NCBI GenBank assembly: GCA_042095135.1
Contig: JBELBV010000019.1
Coordinates: 1 to 38,009 of the forward strand
DNA length: 38,009 nucleotides
Origin: UA16 sp042095135
GTDB taxonomy: Bacteria; Bacteroidota; Bacteroidia; Flavobacteriales_D; Sanyastnellaceae
Direction of reading: 5' to 3'
Positions 1 through 8,362 of this stretch are shown here, in pieces. Below the pieces are notes generated by a model. That model worked only from the letters and a program-made list of their open reading frames with translations. It searched no databases and had not been told where the DNA came from. How positions within the stretch are numbered: position 1 is the stretch's first letter; the number at the start of each line of letters is the position of its first letter. Made by a program: the position numbers and the translations under genes.

Positions 1-40
1 CATCCAAATTGTCTGAGAATTCTAACCAAAACCAAATCAA

Positions 41-3000
41 ATGTTTAACACGTTTACAAAGTGTTGTGGCATCGTAGCGATGTTCGCGCTTTATCTCTAT
101 TCGGCTCCCGCCGCGTTCGCGCAGTGCGAAGGAGTTGAGTTGTCCATCACACTGGACTATGATTCATGGCCAGAAGAGTCTTCTTGGTCACTTACTTCTG
201 ATGGCGTAGAAATCGCTTCAGGTGATGCTTACACTGGTGGCGAACTCGCGGCTGACGGATCTTCTGAGACTGTCGTTGCATGCGTAGCCAACGATGCTTG
301 CTACACGTTCACCATGTCTGACGACTACGGCGACGGTGGTACAGACTACACCATTACCGATGCCGACGGCAACGTGTTGGGCAGTGCAGTAGGCTGGTAC
401 GGCAGCAGCACCTCTTCTGATTTCTGCCTTGGCGCCGTTACAGTTGCTGGTTGCACTGACGAAACTGCGTGCAACTACAACCCAGATGCAACAGAAGACG
501 ATGGTTCTTGCGCCACCATCTTGATGAACGTTAACGTGTCGAACAACTACTGGTCTTCAGAGACTGGGTTCAACATGTACAACGCTGACACTGGCGAAGT
601 GGTTGGATCATTGTCTGCAGGTACATACACCAACTCTTCAACCATTAACGAAGAAGTTTGTGTTCAAGACAACGCTTGCTACTACATTGAAGTGACCGAC
701 TCGTTCGGTGACGGAATCGGTTCCAGCGGAACTTGGGCTGTTACATGGAACGGCGTTACCATCGCTAACGGTGGTGGTTCAGGATGGTCTGTTCAGACTT
801 CTGACACGTGGTGCTTCGGTCCTGGCTGCCAGGACAGCAACGCGTCCAACTTCAACCCAACTGCTACGTCTGACTCAGGCGATTGCGAATTCTTGGGTTG
901 CACGGACATGACTGCGTGTAACTACGACGAGTTCGCCACAGCTGACGATGGCTCTTGCTCTTACGAGTCGTTGACTATCGACATCACTCCTGACAACTAC
1001 GCATCTGAAATCTCTTGGGATTTGGTTGACAGCCTGGGAATGGTTATCGCTAGTGGAGCTTCTGCCGGCACAGATTTGTGCCTGAATGCAGCGTGCTTTA
1101 CGTTCACTATGTACGATTCATTCGGTGACGGCATCTGCTGTTCATACGGACAGGGTAGCTACTCTGTATATGACGGCAATGGAACAGTTGTAGCGTCCGG
1201 AGGGGAATACGGTTCATCAGAATCTACCTCTTTCTGCTTGCCAGCTGTTCCTGGTTGCACCGACGAATTGGCGTGTAACTACACAGAAGGATCAAACGTT
1301 GACGACGGCTCTTGTGATTACTCATGCATTGGTTGCATGGACCAAGCTGCTGCCAACTACGACCCAACGGCGACACAGGAGAACGAAGGTTCTTGCATTT
1401 ACTGTGAAGCTGGTACGTACGTAGCGATTGTCGAGATGTACGATCTCGGTGGTGATGGCTGGAACGGTGCGAACTACTACATGGACTCTTTCGACGGAAC
1501 TACGTCTCTCTCAGGTAACTGGGACGAGGCAGACACGTACATCGCTGATGCGGGTATTGACTTCCACTGCATCCCACTCGGCTGTTACATCTTCACCTCT
1601 GGTGGTGGTAGTGCCGATGACGAGATTGCGGTAGTCATTACGGATCAATTTGGAACGGTTTACGGTGACCAGGTTGCATCGAACTACTACGGCCCGCTCC
1701 CTCCTCCTATTGGATTCCCGAATGGCGGATGGTTTATTGACTTCGGATTGCTTGGAGATTGTGGCTTCGAAGGATGTACTGATCCTTTCTGCTTTAACTA
1801 CAATATTTCTGCGACTGTAGACGATGGATCTTGCATCTGCCCTCCACCAAACAACGCGATCGATGATGCTGAAGCCATTGGTTGTGACATGGAAGTGTCC
1901 GGCTCTTTGGAGAACGCTTCTGACGAAGAAGGTCTAACAGGAACATTCGCGGGTACTACGGTAACCACAGGCGGTGTTTGGTATGAATTCAACGCAGACG
2001 GCGATTACCAGGTGTTTGCCAATACGTGCAACACACCAACTTCAACTTCTGGTTTCGCTGATCCAGTATCAGACACCAAGTTGCACGTATTCGTTTACAA
2101 CGATGAAGGCGAATTGGAAGCCATCGTGGGTAACGATGACAACTGTGGATTGATGTCCGGTGTGGCTTTCTTGGCTGAAACGGGTAACAACTACTACATC
2201 TACGTTTCTCGCTACTCTTCATTCACAAGCGGTACGGAGTTCTTGCTCGAGGTTACCTGTGAGGACTGTGCGGAATTCCCATCAAACGATTACTGTGAAG
2301 ATGCAACGCCTCAGTTGGACGACGTGACGTTCACTGGNNNNNNNNNNNNNNNNNNNNNNNNNNNNNNNNNNNNNNNNNNNNNNNNNNNNNNNNNNNNNNN
2401 NNNNNNNNNNNNNNNNNNNNNNNNNNNNNNNNNNNNNACGTGTGCCGGTTCAATCGAGTCGTTCATCGCACTCGAGCCCGACACCGATTACTACTTCTTC
2501 GTAGGTACCACGGATCCAGCTGAATGCGGAGACTTCGAATTCACGACCACGGGTATCTTCCTCGGATGTACTGACCCGGCTGCAGACAACTACTTGGATT
2601 ACGCCAACCAGGACGACGGTACTTGCATGTACTCTGAAGTACCTGACAACGACCAGTGTGAAAACGCGTTTGCGTTGGAATGCAACGTAGGCTACCAGGA
2701 AGGCTCAATGGGTGGTGCGACTGCTGAAGGCGCCCCAGACGTTGTATGCTCTCCATGTGAAGCTGGCGAGAACTACGCTTACGTGACTGCCGGTGGTGGT
2801 TCATGGGACGGCGAGGTTTCTTGGAGCATCACGGACGCTGCTGGAAACGTATTCTCCGGTACTGCAACTGCAGGTGACTGGGTATGCGGCATGGCTGAAG
2901 GTGAATTCTTGTTCGAAGGATTCGATTCATTCGGTGACGGATGGAACGGCGCTACGGCAAACGTTTACTTCAACGGTAACCAAGTTGTTGAGAGCTTCGG

Positions 3001-4582
3001 CTTCTCATCAGGCAGCTACGGTTCTATCACGGCTGACGCTGTGGACGACGGCACGAACGACTTGCCGTTCGATCCGCTCCCAGGTGTATGGTGGACATTC
3101 GCTGGTACTGGTGAATTGCACACGTTGAACACTTGTGGTTCAGTTATCGATACGCGTGTTCAGGTTTACTCCTCACCAAGCATGTCTTGCGGTGTTTACG
3201 ACTGCGTATTGGACATCGAAGGTGGAGTAGCTGACAACAGCGCTTCTTTTGAAGGCTGTGGCTTCTTCGACCAGGACGACGCTTACATGGAATTCGTTTC
3301 TGACCCATCATTGTACTACTTCGTTTATGTCACCTACGACAACGACGGTGTATACAACGGCATGGGTTCATACCAAATCGAGTTGACGTGTGAGACTGCC
3401 ATTGAAGGTTGCACCATCACTGCGGCTTGTAACTACAACCCAGACGCTAACATCGAGACGAACGACATCTGTGAGTACACTTCTTGTGCTTGTGATGACA
3501 ACCCAGGTGGTACCACCATCTTGGTGAACATGTACGATTCGTTCGGTGACGGATGGACTGGAGGCAACTCAGGTTCACCCGGTGGATACGAAATCTTCGA
3601 CGGTGACGGCAACTCTGTAGCTGCCAACTACATCGACGAAGCATTCTACACGGTTGACGAGGACAACTTCGACGGACCAGAATACGGTTTGGATGTACTT
3701 TGCTTGGATCCAGGTTGCTACACGTACGCGTTTACCGGTGCCTTCATTTGGTCTGGTGAGCAGTCTTGGAGCGTAACTGACGGCGACGGCAACGAAATCC
3801 TTGCCGGTGGTGCGGGCGGTTCATTGGTAACCGACATCTACCCATTCTCTGCGGGTGCGGACATCCTCTGCGGATGTACGGATGACTTCGCTTGTAACTA
3901 CGATGCAGAAGCGACTACCGAGAACGGTACGTGTGAATACGAAACATGCGCCGGTTGTACCGACGTTGAAGCGTGTGACTACGACCCAACGGCGACCATC
4001 GAAGACGGCTCTTGCTGCTACGGCACGTGCTTGACCATCACGATGGAAGACAGCTTCGGTGACGGATGGACAGGTTGCGACATCGTAATCACTGACCTCG
4101 ACGGCAACGTAGTCATCAACACGTCTTTGACGAATGATAACAGCGATGGTTCATACTTGCAGGAGGTATACTGCATGGAGGCAGGATGTTACATCTTGAC
4201 TACAGGTGACGATACCTTCAACTTCGAGCCATCATGGTCGATTGCAGGTGTCTTCGGCGGTGTCATTACCGGCGGTGAGAACTACGGTCCTGAGTACATC
4301 AGCATCGGCGGTAATAACTGCATTGAGGGTTGCGACATTGCATGTGCTTGCAACTACGATCCAGCAGCGAACATCCTCGTAATCGACGAATGTAACTTTG
4401 ACGATTGCAGCGGATGTACATACGCCGACGCTTCTAACTACGACTCAACAGCTGGTGTTGACGATGGAACATGTGAATTCGACTTGTCGAACCCATGCCC
4501 AGCGGACATCAACGAAGACGGTTCTGTAACCACTGCCGACCTCCTGGTATTCCTCGGAGCATTCGGTACGGTTTGCGAATAA
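41..4582 (+). CDS. Large secreted repeat protein with Cys-rich repeats, DSFGDGW modules and a dockerin-like C terminus
   Basis: Secreted, probably surface-exposed protein of about 1513 residues; its true length is unknown because a 100-N gap falls inside it. Residues 1-27 look like a Sec signal peptide with cleavage after AFA. The mature part alternates two units: about seven modules of roughly 110 residues carrying a D-S-F-G-D-G-W core (first core near residue 94, next near 220), and twelve cysteine repeats of 21-22 residues of the type GCTDxxACNYxPxAxxDDGSC. Residues about 600-1120 also contain PPC-like beta-sandwich segments (patterns such as GVWYEF and GVWWTF). The C terminus (1486-1512) is a single EF-hand-like loop between two cysteines. 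No catalytic motif is visible. Adhesin, matrix or structural roles are plausible but unproven. Codon choice (NNC for Asn, Asp, Phe and Tyr; GGT, GCT; CCA) differs from the neighbours and hints at high expression. A strong terminator follows the stop codon. Confidence 0.85.
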   Translation: MFNTFTKCCGIVAMFALYLYSAPAAFAQCEGVELSITLDYDSWPEESSWSLTSDGVEIASGDAYTGGELAADGSSETVVACVANDACYTFTMSDDYGDGGTDYTITDADGNVLGSAVGWYGSSTSSDFCLGAVTVAGCTDETACNYNPDATEDDGSCATILMNVNVSNNYWSSETGFNMYNADTGEVVGSLSAGTYTNSSTINEEVCVQDNACYYIEVTDSFGDGIGSSGTWAVTWNGVTIANGGGSGWSVQTSDTWCFGPGCQDSNASNFNPTATSDSGDCEFLGCTDMTACNYDEFATADDGSCSYESLTIDITPDNYASEISWDLVDSLGMVIASGASAGTDLCLNAACFTFTMYDSFGDGICCSYGQGSYSVYDGNGTVVASGGEYGSSESTSFCLPAVPGCTDELACNYTEGSNVDDGSCDYSCIGCMDQAAANYDPTATQENEGSCIYCEAGTYVAIVEMYDLGGDGWNGANYYMDSFDGTTSLSGNWDEADTYIADAGIDFHCIPLGCYIFTSGGGSADDEIAVVITDQFGTVYGDQVASNYYGPLPPPIGFPNGGWFIDFGLLGDCGFEGCTDPFCFNYNISATVDDGSCICPPPNNAIDDAEAIGCDMEVSGSLENASDEEGLTGTFAGTTVTTGGVWYEFNADGDYQVFANTCNTPTSTSGFADPVSDTKLHVFVYNDEGELEAIVGNDDNCGLMSGVAFLAETGNNYYIYVSRYSSFTSGTEFLLEVTCEDCAEFPSNDYCEDATPQLDDVTFTXXXXXXXXXXXXXXXXXXXXXXXXXXXXXXXXXXTCAGSIESFIALEPDTDYYFFVGTTDPAECGDFEFTTTGIFLGCTDPAADNYLDYANQDDGTCMYSEVPDNDQCENAFALECNVGYQEGSMGGATAEGAPDVVCSPCEAGENYAYVTAGGGSWDGEVSWSITDAAGNVFSGTATAGDWVCGMAEGEFLFEGFDSFGDGWNGATANVYFNGNQVVESFGFSSGSYGSITADAVDDGTNDLPFDPLPGVWWTFAGTGELHTLNTCGSVIDTRVQVYSSPSMSCGVYDCVLDIEGGVADNSASFEGCGFFDQDDAYMEFVSDPSLYYFVYVTYDNDGVYNGMGSYQIELTCETAIEGCTITAACNYNPDANIETNDICEYTSCACDDNPGGTTILVNMYDSFGDGWTGGNSGSPGGYEIFDGDGNSVAANYIDEAFYTVDEDNFDGPEYGLDVLCLDPGCYTYAFTGAFIWSGEQSWSVTDGDGNEILAGGAGGSLVTDIYPFSAGADILCGCTDDFACNYDAEATTENGTCEYETCAGCTDVEACDYDPTATIEDGSCCYGTCLTITMEDSFGDGWTGCDIVITDLDGNVVINTSLTNDNSDGSYLQEVYCMEAGCYILTTGDDTFNFEPSWSIAGVFGGVITGGENYGPEYISIGGNNCIEGCDIACACNYDPAANILVIDECNFDDCSGCTYADASNYDSTAGVDDGTCEFDLSNPCPADINEDGSVTTADLLVFLGAFGTVCE
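449..4474 (+). repeat. Twelve dispersed copies of a 21-22 residue cysteine repeat in the large secreted protein
   Basis: Copies begin at residues 137, 262, 286, 405, 431, 578, 842, 1123, 1278, 1305, 1430 and 1458 of the 41-4582 protein. Most fit GC-T-D-x3-C-N-Y-x5-T-x-D-D-G-S-C. Copies 2, 5, 6, 7 and 12 lose or shift the middle cysteine, and copies 8 and 11 have a degenerate acidic end. The acidic DDGSC end and conserved cysteines suggest a small disulphide and/or calcium-stabilised linker between larger modules; this is inference. The same repeat occurs once near the C terminus of each of the four downstream propeller proteins. These are protein-level repeats, not a CRISPR. Confidence 0.85.
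2338..2437. other. Assembly gap of 100 N inside the large repeat protein
   Basis: Exactly 100 N, the conventional length for a gap of unknown size. The reading frame is open on both sides and stays in phase only if the missing length leaves remainder 1 on division by 3, as 100 does. The gap lies in a PPC-like segment of a highly repetitive gene, where short-read assembly commonly fails. Confidence 0.97.
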
Positions 4583-4601
4583 TCTGAATTCCTTTAGAAG
4601 A

Positions 4602-4633
4602 AAGGGCTCGACTTCGGTCGGGCCCTTTTTTTT
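4602..4633 (+). terminator. Rho-independent terminator after the large repeat protein
   Basis: An 11-bp stem (4602-4612 with 4617-4627, one G-T wobble) closes on a TTCG tetraloop and is followed by a run of eight T (4626-4633). It starts 19 bases after the stop codon of the 41-4582 gene, so that gene is probably transcribed separately from the four propeller genes downstream. Confidence 0.92.
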
Positions 4634-4673
4634 ATGCCCAATCCCATGCGAATTCGTATCTTAAGGAAACCGA

Positions 4674-6431
4674 ATGACGGGAGAGAAGATGCGTCTGCAT
4701 GTGCGAATAGGAACGCTGCTCTGGGCAGCAATGTTGGCGACTAACGGGATGGACGCTCAATTGGTGGTAGACAACGGCCTCCTGGGGCTGGAGACCGATC
4801 ACACAGCGGGCTACCTCGGTACTGGGGTCAGCTTTGCCGACTTCAATGGCGACGGTATTGACGATCTGAGCTTCGGCCACCACAGCGGGGATTTGAAGTT
4901 TTACCTCGGCGAGAACAACGGTTTTGTGCCCATTGATCTCAACCTAGAGACGCCCAACGCAGAATCAAAAGGCCTGCTCTGGGCCGACATCGACAACGAT
5001 GGCGACCAGGATTTGTTTGCTGCGTTTCGCTTGGCCCCGAACAAACTGTGGATCAATCAAGGAGATATGGTCATGGTTGACGTCAGTGCGACGTGCGGTA
5101 TTGCACAGGACAACCGCCGAAGTTTCGGCCCAGCCTTCGGGGACTTTGACCGGGATGGGTTGTTGGACTTGTTTGTATCGACCTACGGGTACGCCGTGGA
5201 TGTGCCGCAAGGGAACGAGCTGTACCGGAACCTGGGCGACGGCCAGTTCGAAGACGTGACGGAAGCGATGGGCATGGGCGGTATGAATTTGCAGAGTTTC
5301 CAGGCGTCGTGGATGGACGCAGACCGCGACGGGTGGTTGGACCTGCATGTAGTACGCGATCGCTTTATTTACCCGAATCTGTTCTATCACAACAAGGGGT
5401 TTGAAACGGGGGAGGCCACCTTTGTGGAGGAGGCGGTATTGCGGGGGATGGACGTCGCCATCAATTGCATGTCAACGAGCCCGCATGATTTTGACCGCGA
5501 TGGTGACCTGGACCTGTTCGTGGCCGGGGGATTGGAGGGCAACGAACTCCTCGAAAACACCGGCGACGGCTTTTACACCATTGTGACGACCGAACTGGTG
5601 GCCATGTACGAGGTGTGCTGGTCGGGCCAATGGTTGGACATCGACGCGGACGGCTGGGAAGAACTGCACGTTGCTACAGGCCTCGCGGATTACGTCGATT
5701 ATCCAGCGGTGTTGATGAACAACCCCAACGAACCGGATGAGCTCTTCCTCAATGCCGAAGGAAATCTGATTCCGCCGGGTACTTTGTTCCAAGCCGAGAG
5801 CACCTTAACGTATGCTACGGCCACAGGGGACTACAACGGCGATGGGTTCATTGATTTCGTGTCCCACAAGATTGGCACCTCGCCCGAAATCCGCCGCAGC
5901 ACCCCCAACGGCAACAACGCCATGCGTATCCTCCTGCACGGCACAGAGAGCAATGCCGATGCTGTAGGTTCGAAGATTGAATTGTGGGTCGGTTCGGATT
6001 ACTGGTACCGGGAAACGTACTGCGGTGAAGGCTACCTGGCCCAAAACAGCCGTTGGGAGCACTTCGGCTTGGCGAATCACACGACCGTCGATTCCATCAA
6101 GGTGCACTGGCCCCTCGGATCCGTAGAGACCTGGTACGATGTGACGGTACAGACCGTTCTCGAACTGACTGAGGGCACGTCGTGTTCTCCAAACTGCGTT
6201 GGGTGTACGTACGAAGGTGCGTGCAACTATGACCCCGATGCCTCCACGGATGATGGGTCGTGCGACTTGTCGTGCCTGATTGCTAATTTGGTCTGCGGGT
6301 CGGGCTTGATTTGGAATCCGGAGACTGCGCAATGTGAAAATCCCTGCCCTGCCGACCTCACAGGGGACAACCAAGTGGACGTGGCCGACTTGTTGGTGTT
6401 TCTGGCGGAATTTGGCACCTTTTGTTTGTAG
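4674..6431 (+). CDS. Secreted seven-bladed FG-GAP/VCBS propeller with ASPIC/UnbV domain, paralogue 1
   Basis: Predicted exported protein of 585 residues; the alternative start at 4689 gives a cleaner signal peptide ending near MDAQ. Seven calcium-type loops of the D-x-[DN]-x-D-G kind start at residues 56, 105, 157, 215, 272, 322 and 386, matching one seven-bladed FG-GAP/VCBS propeller. Residues about 432-498 match the ASPIC/UnbV domain (pattern GSKIELWV...WEHFGL...VHWP). A cysteine repeat follows (510-530), then a CGxGxxWN cysteine unit (534-554) and a 27-residue Cys-framed EF-hand-like end (558-584). FG-GAP plus ASPIC/UnbV resembles the CRTAC1 family, in which an EGF-like domain follows; here the Cys modules take that place. 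No enzymatic site is seen, so ligand binding or surface structure is the likely role. First of four tandem paralogues. Confidence 0.88.
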   Translation: MTGEKMRLHVRIGTLLWAAMLATNGMDAQLVVDNGLLGLETDHTAGYLGTGVSFADFNGDGIDDLSFGHHSGDLKFYLGENNGFVPIDLNLETPNAESKGLLWADIDNDGDQDLFAAFRLAPNKLWINQGDMVMVDVSATCGIAQDNRRSFGPAFGDFDRDGLLDLFVSTYGYAVDVPQGNELYRNLGDGQFEDVTEAMGMGGMNLQSFQASWMDADRDGWLDLHVVRDRFIYPNLFYHNKGFETGEATFVEEAVLRGMDVAINCMSTSPHDFDRDGDLDLFVAGGLEGNELLENTGDGFYTIVTTELVAMYEVCWSGQWLDIDADGWEELHVATGLADYVDYPAVLMNNPNEPDELFLNAEGNLIPPGTLFQAESTLTYATATGDYNGDGFIDFVSHKIGTSPEIRRSTPNGNNAMRILLHGTESNADAVGSKIELWVGSDYWYRETYCGEGYLAQNSRWEHFGLANHTTVDSIKVHWPLGSVETWYDVTVQTVLELTEGTSCSPNCVGCTYEGACNYDPDASTDDGSCDLSCLIANLVCGSGLIWNPETAQCENPCPADLTGDNQVDVADLLVFLAEFGTFCL

Positions 6432-6498
6432 CACGTATGCTCTTTTGGGTTAGTTTAGTTTTACCTGCAGGGGTTGGGCCAACAAAGGCGAATCCCAC

Positions 6499-8271
6499 AT
6501 GCACTATGAACCGTCATACTGCCCTTACCTGCACGGTTGCATCAAATTGATGCTTCCCTTGTTGATGGTGCTCTCTTTCCAGCCAAAGGCAAGGACCCAA
6601 GTAGCGTTTGTAGATGTTTCCGATGAAGTCAACGTTTATTCTGACCACACGGGCGGATACTGGGGGACAGGATTGAGCACCGTGGACTTTAATGGGGATG
6701 GATACGATGACATTACGTTGGCTCACCATGCGGGAGATTTACGCTTCTATCTCGGAGATGGCACCGCGTTTGAAGAAATCACAATCGACCTTCCCGACTA
6801 TCCGTTTGAAGCCAAGGCCCCAATCTGGGCGGACATTGACAACGACGGTGATCAGGACCTTTTTGTTACGTATCGATTGGCGGCCAACAAGCTCTACCGG
6901 AACAATGGTGATTTGGAGTTTGTCGACATCAGCCAAACCTCTGGAATCAACCAAGCGAATTACAGAAGCTACGGCGCTTGTTTTGGCGATTTCGATAATG
7001 ACGGCCTGCTGGATTTGTTCGTGGCGAATTACGCATTTGGACAAGACCCTCCGCTCAATGAATTGTACAAAAACTTGGGAGATGGATTGTTCCTAGACGT
7101 TACACCTGATTTTGTGATTGGAGAGCCTGTCACGCATAGCTTTCAGGGTCAATGGGTTGATTTCAATGAGGACGGCTTGCTCGATTTGCATTTGATTCGG
7201 GACCGATTGGACTTTGAAAATCGCTATTACAAGCAGCAAGAAGATGGATCGTTCATAGAAGATTCGGATGCCATGGGATTGGACCTCGCAATCAACGCTA
7301 TGTGCACCTCAACCTCCGATTTTGATCGGGATGGAGACCAAGATCTGTACATGTCAGCCGGGATGTGGGAGGGCAATTTTTTCATGGAAAATGAGGGTGG
7401 TGAATTTGATGAATACGAGGCCGTCGATGGAGACAGCTTAGCGGTTCATTTGACCAGTTGGGGAGCCTGCTGGCTTGATGCCGACAACAACGGATGGGAG
7501 GACTTGCACGTGTGTACGGGCTTCAGCGTGTATACGATGTACCCCGACGTACTTACACTTTACCCGTTTGTGCCCGACCATTTCTTTTGGAATGAAGCGG
7601 GTGCATTTGAGGAGGATTCTACAGGATTTTTTGAAACGGCCATGTTGTCTTTTTGTGCCGCGGTAACCGACTTCAATGCGGACGGTTTTCCAGACCTCGT
7701 TAACCATGTCGTTGGCGAGAACCTACAGGTCCTGCAGTCCTTACCCAATGAGAACAATTGGCTGAGAATTCTATTGCAAGGGACGACCAGCAATCGAGAC
7801 GGTGTGGGGTCGAAAATCTGGGTGTATAGGGAAGGAAATGCGGCTTACCGGATGACCCACTGTGGTGAGAATTATCTTTCTCAAGATAGCAAGTGGGAAC
7901 ATTTTGGATTGGGATCTGAGGGCATCGCGGATTCGGTGGTTGTCGCTTGGCCCTCCGGGATTGTCGATGTCTACTACGATGTTGACATCAATCAATCCAT
8001 TGTGCTTTTGGAAGGGGAGACCAGCGCCACTCCTACTGGAGGATGCCTCTATGCGGATGCGTGTAATTTCAATTCAGGTGCAGATTTTGATGATGGGACT
8101 TGCGATTTCTCTTGCCTGATTGCGGATCTGGTTTGCGGGCCGGGATTGGTTTGGAATTCGGAAGTACAGGTATGCCAGCTTTCTTGCCCGGCGGATTTGA
8201 CGGCTGACGGAGCAGTGAACGTCGAAGATTTGCTGGTCATGCTGGATGCATTTGCGTCCTTCTGCCCCTGA
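6499..8271 (+). CDS. Secreted seven-bladed FG-GAP/VCBS propeller with ASPIC/UnbV domain, paralogue 2
   Basis: 590 residues, same layout as its upstream neighbour. A hydrophobic segment near residues 17-27 (LMLPLLMVLSF) serves as signal peptide. Seven DxDxDG-type loops follow (for example DFNGDG, DIDNDG, DFDNDG, DFNEDG, DFDRDG, DADNNG, DFNADG), then ASPIC/UnbV (WEHFGLG, VVAWPSG), a cysteine repeat shortened to CLYADACNF...DDGTC, the unit CGPGLVWN, and the Cys-framed end CPADLTADG...FCP. The product is closest to paralogue 3: both share the phrase NAMCTST/T and the blade-3 insertion GQDPP. The DNA is visibly richer in A and T than paralogues 1, 3 and 4 (many GAT, TTT and AAT codons). It lies 67 bases after paralogue 1, with no convincing terminator between them. 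Confidence 0.87.
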   Translation: MHYEPSYCPYLHGCIKLMLPLLMVLSFQPKARTQVAFVDVSDEVNVYSDHTGGYWGTGLSTVDFNGDGYDDITLAHHAGDLRFYLGDGTAFEEITIDLPDYPFEAKAPIWADIDNDGDQDLFVTYRLAANKLYRNNGDLEFVDISQTSGINQANYRSYGACFGDFDNDGLLDLFVANYAFGQDPPLNELYKNLGDGLFLDVTPDFVIGEPVTHSFQGQWVDFNEDGLLDLHLIRDRLDFENRYYKQQEDGSFIEDSDAMGLDLAINAMCTSTSDFDRDGDQDLYMSAGMWEGNFFMENEGGEFDEYEAVDGDSLAVHLTSWGACWLDADNNGWEDLHVCTGFSVYTMYPDVLTLYPFVPDHFFWNEAGAFEEDSTGFFETAMLSFCAAVTDFNADGFPDLVNHVVGENLQVLQSLPNENNWLRILLQGTTSNRDGVGSKIWVYREGNAAYRMTHCGENYLSQDSKWEHFGLGSEGIADSVVVAWPSGIVDVYYDVDINQSIVLLEGETSATPTGGCLYADACNFNSGADFDDGTCDFSCLIADLVCGPGLVWNSEVQVCQLSCPADLTADGAVNVEDLLVMLDAFASFCP

Positions 8272-8362
8272 GGGTGCGATTTGGGCGCATTCAATTGGAA
8301 TTGTTGACGTTGCGCGTTATTTTTAAGTAACCTGTGAGCAATGGAACCAAGTTGGTTTCCAC

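Noticed and set aside
449..4474. Regular repeats resembling a CRISPR or satellite array
   Set aside because: The repeats are conserved at protein level, in frame, with variable spacing and synonymous differences; there is no constant DNA repeat or spacer pattern.
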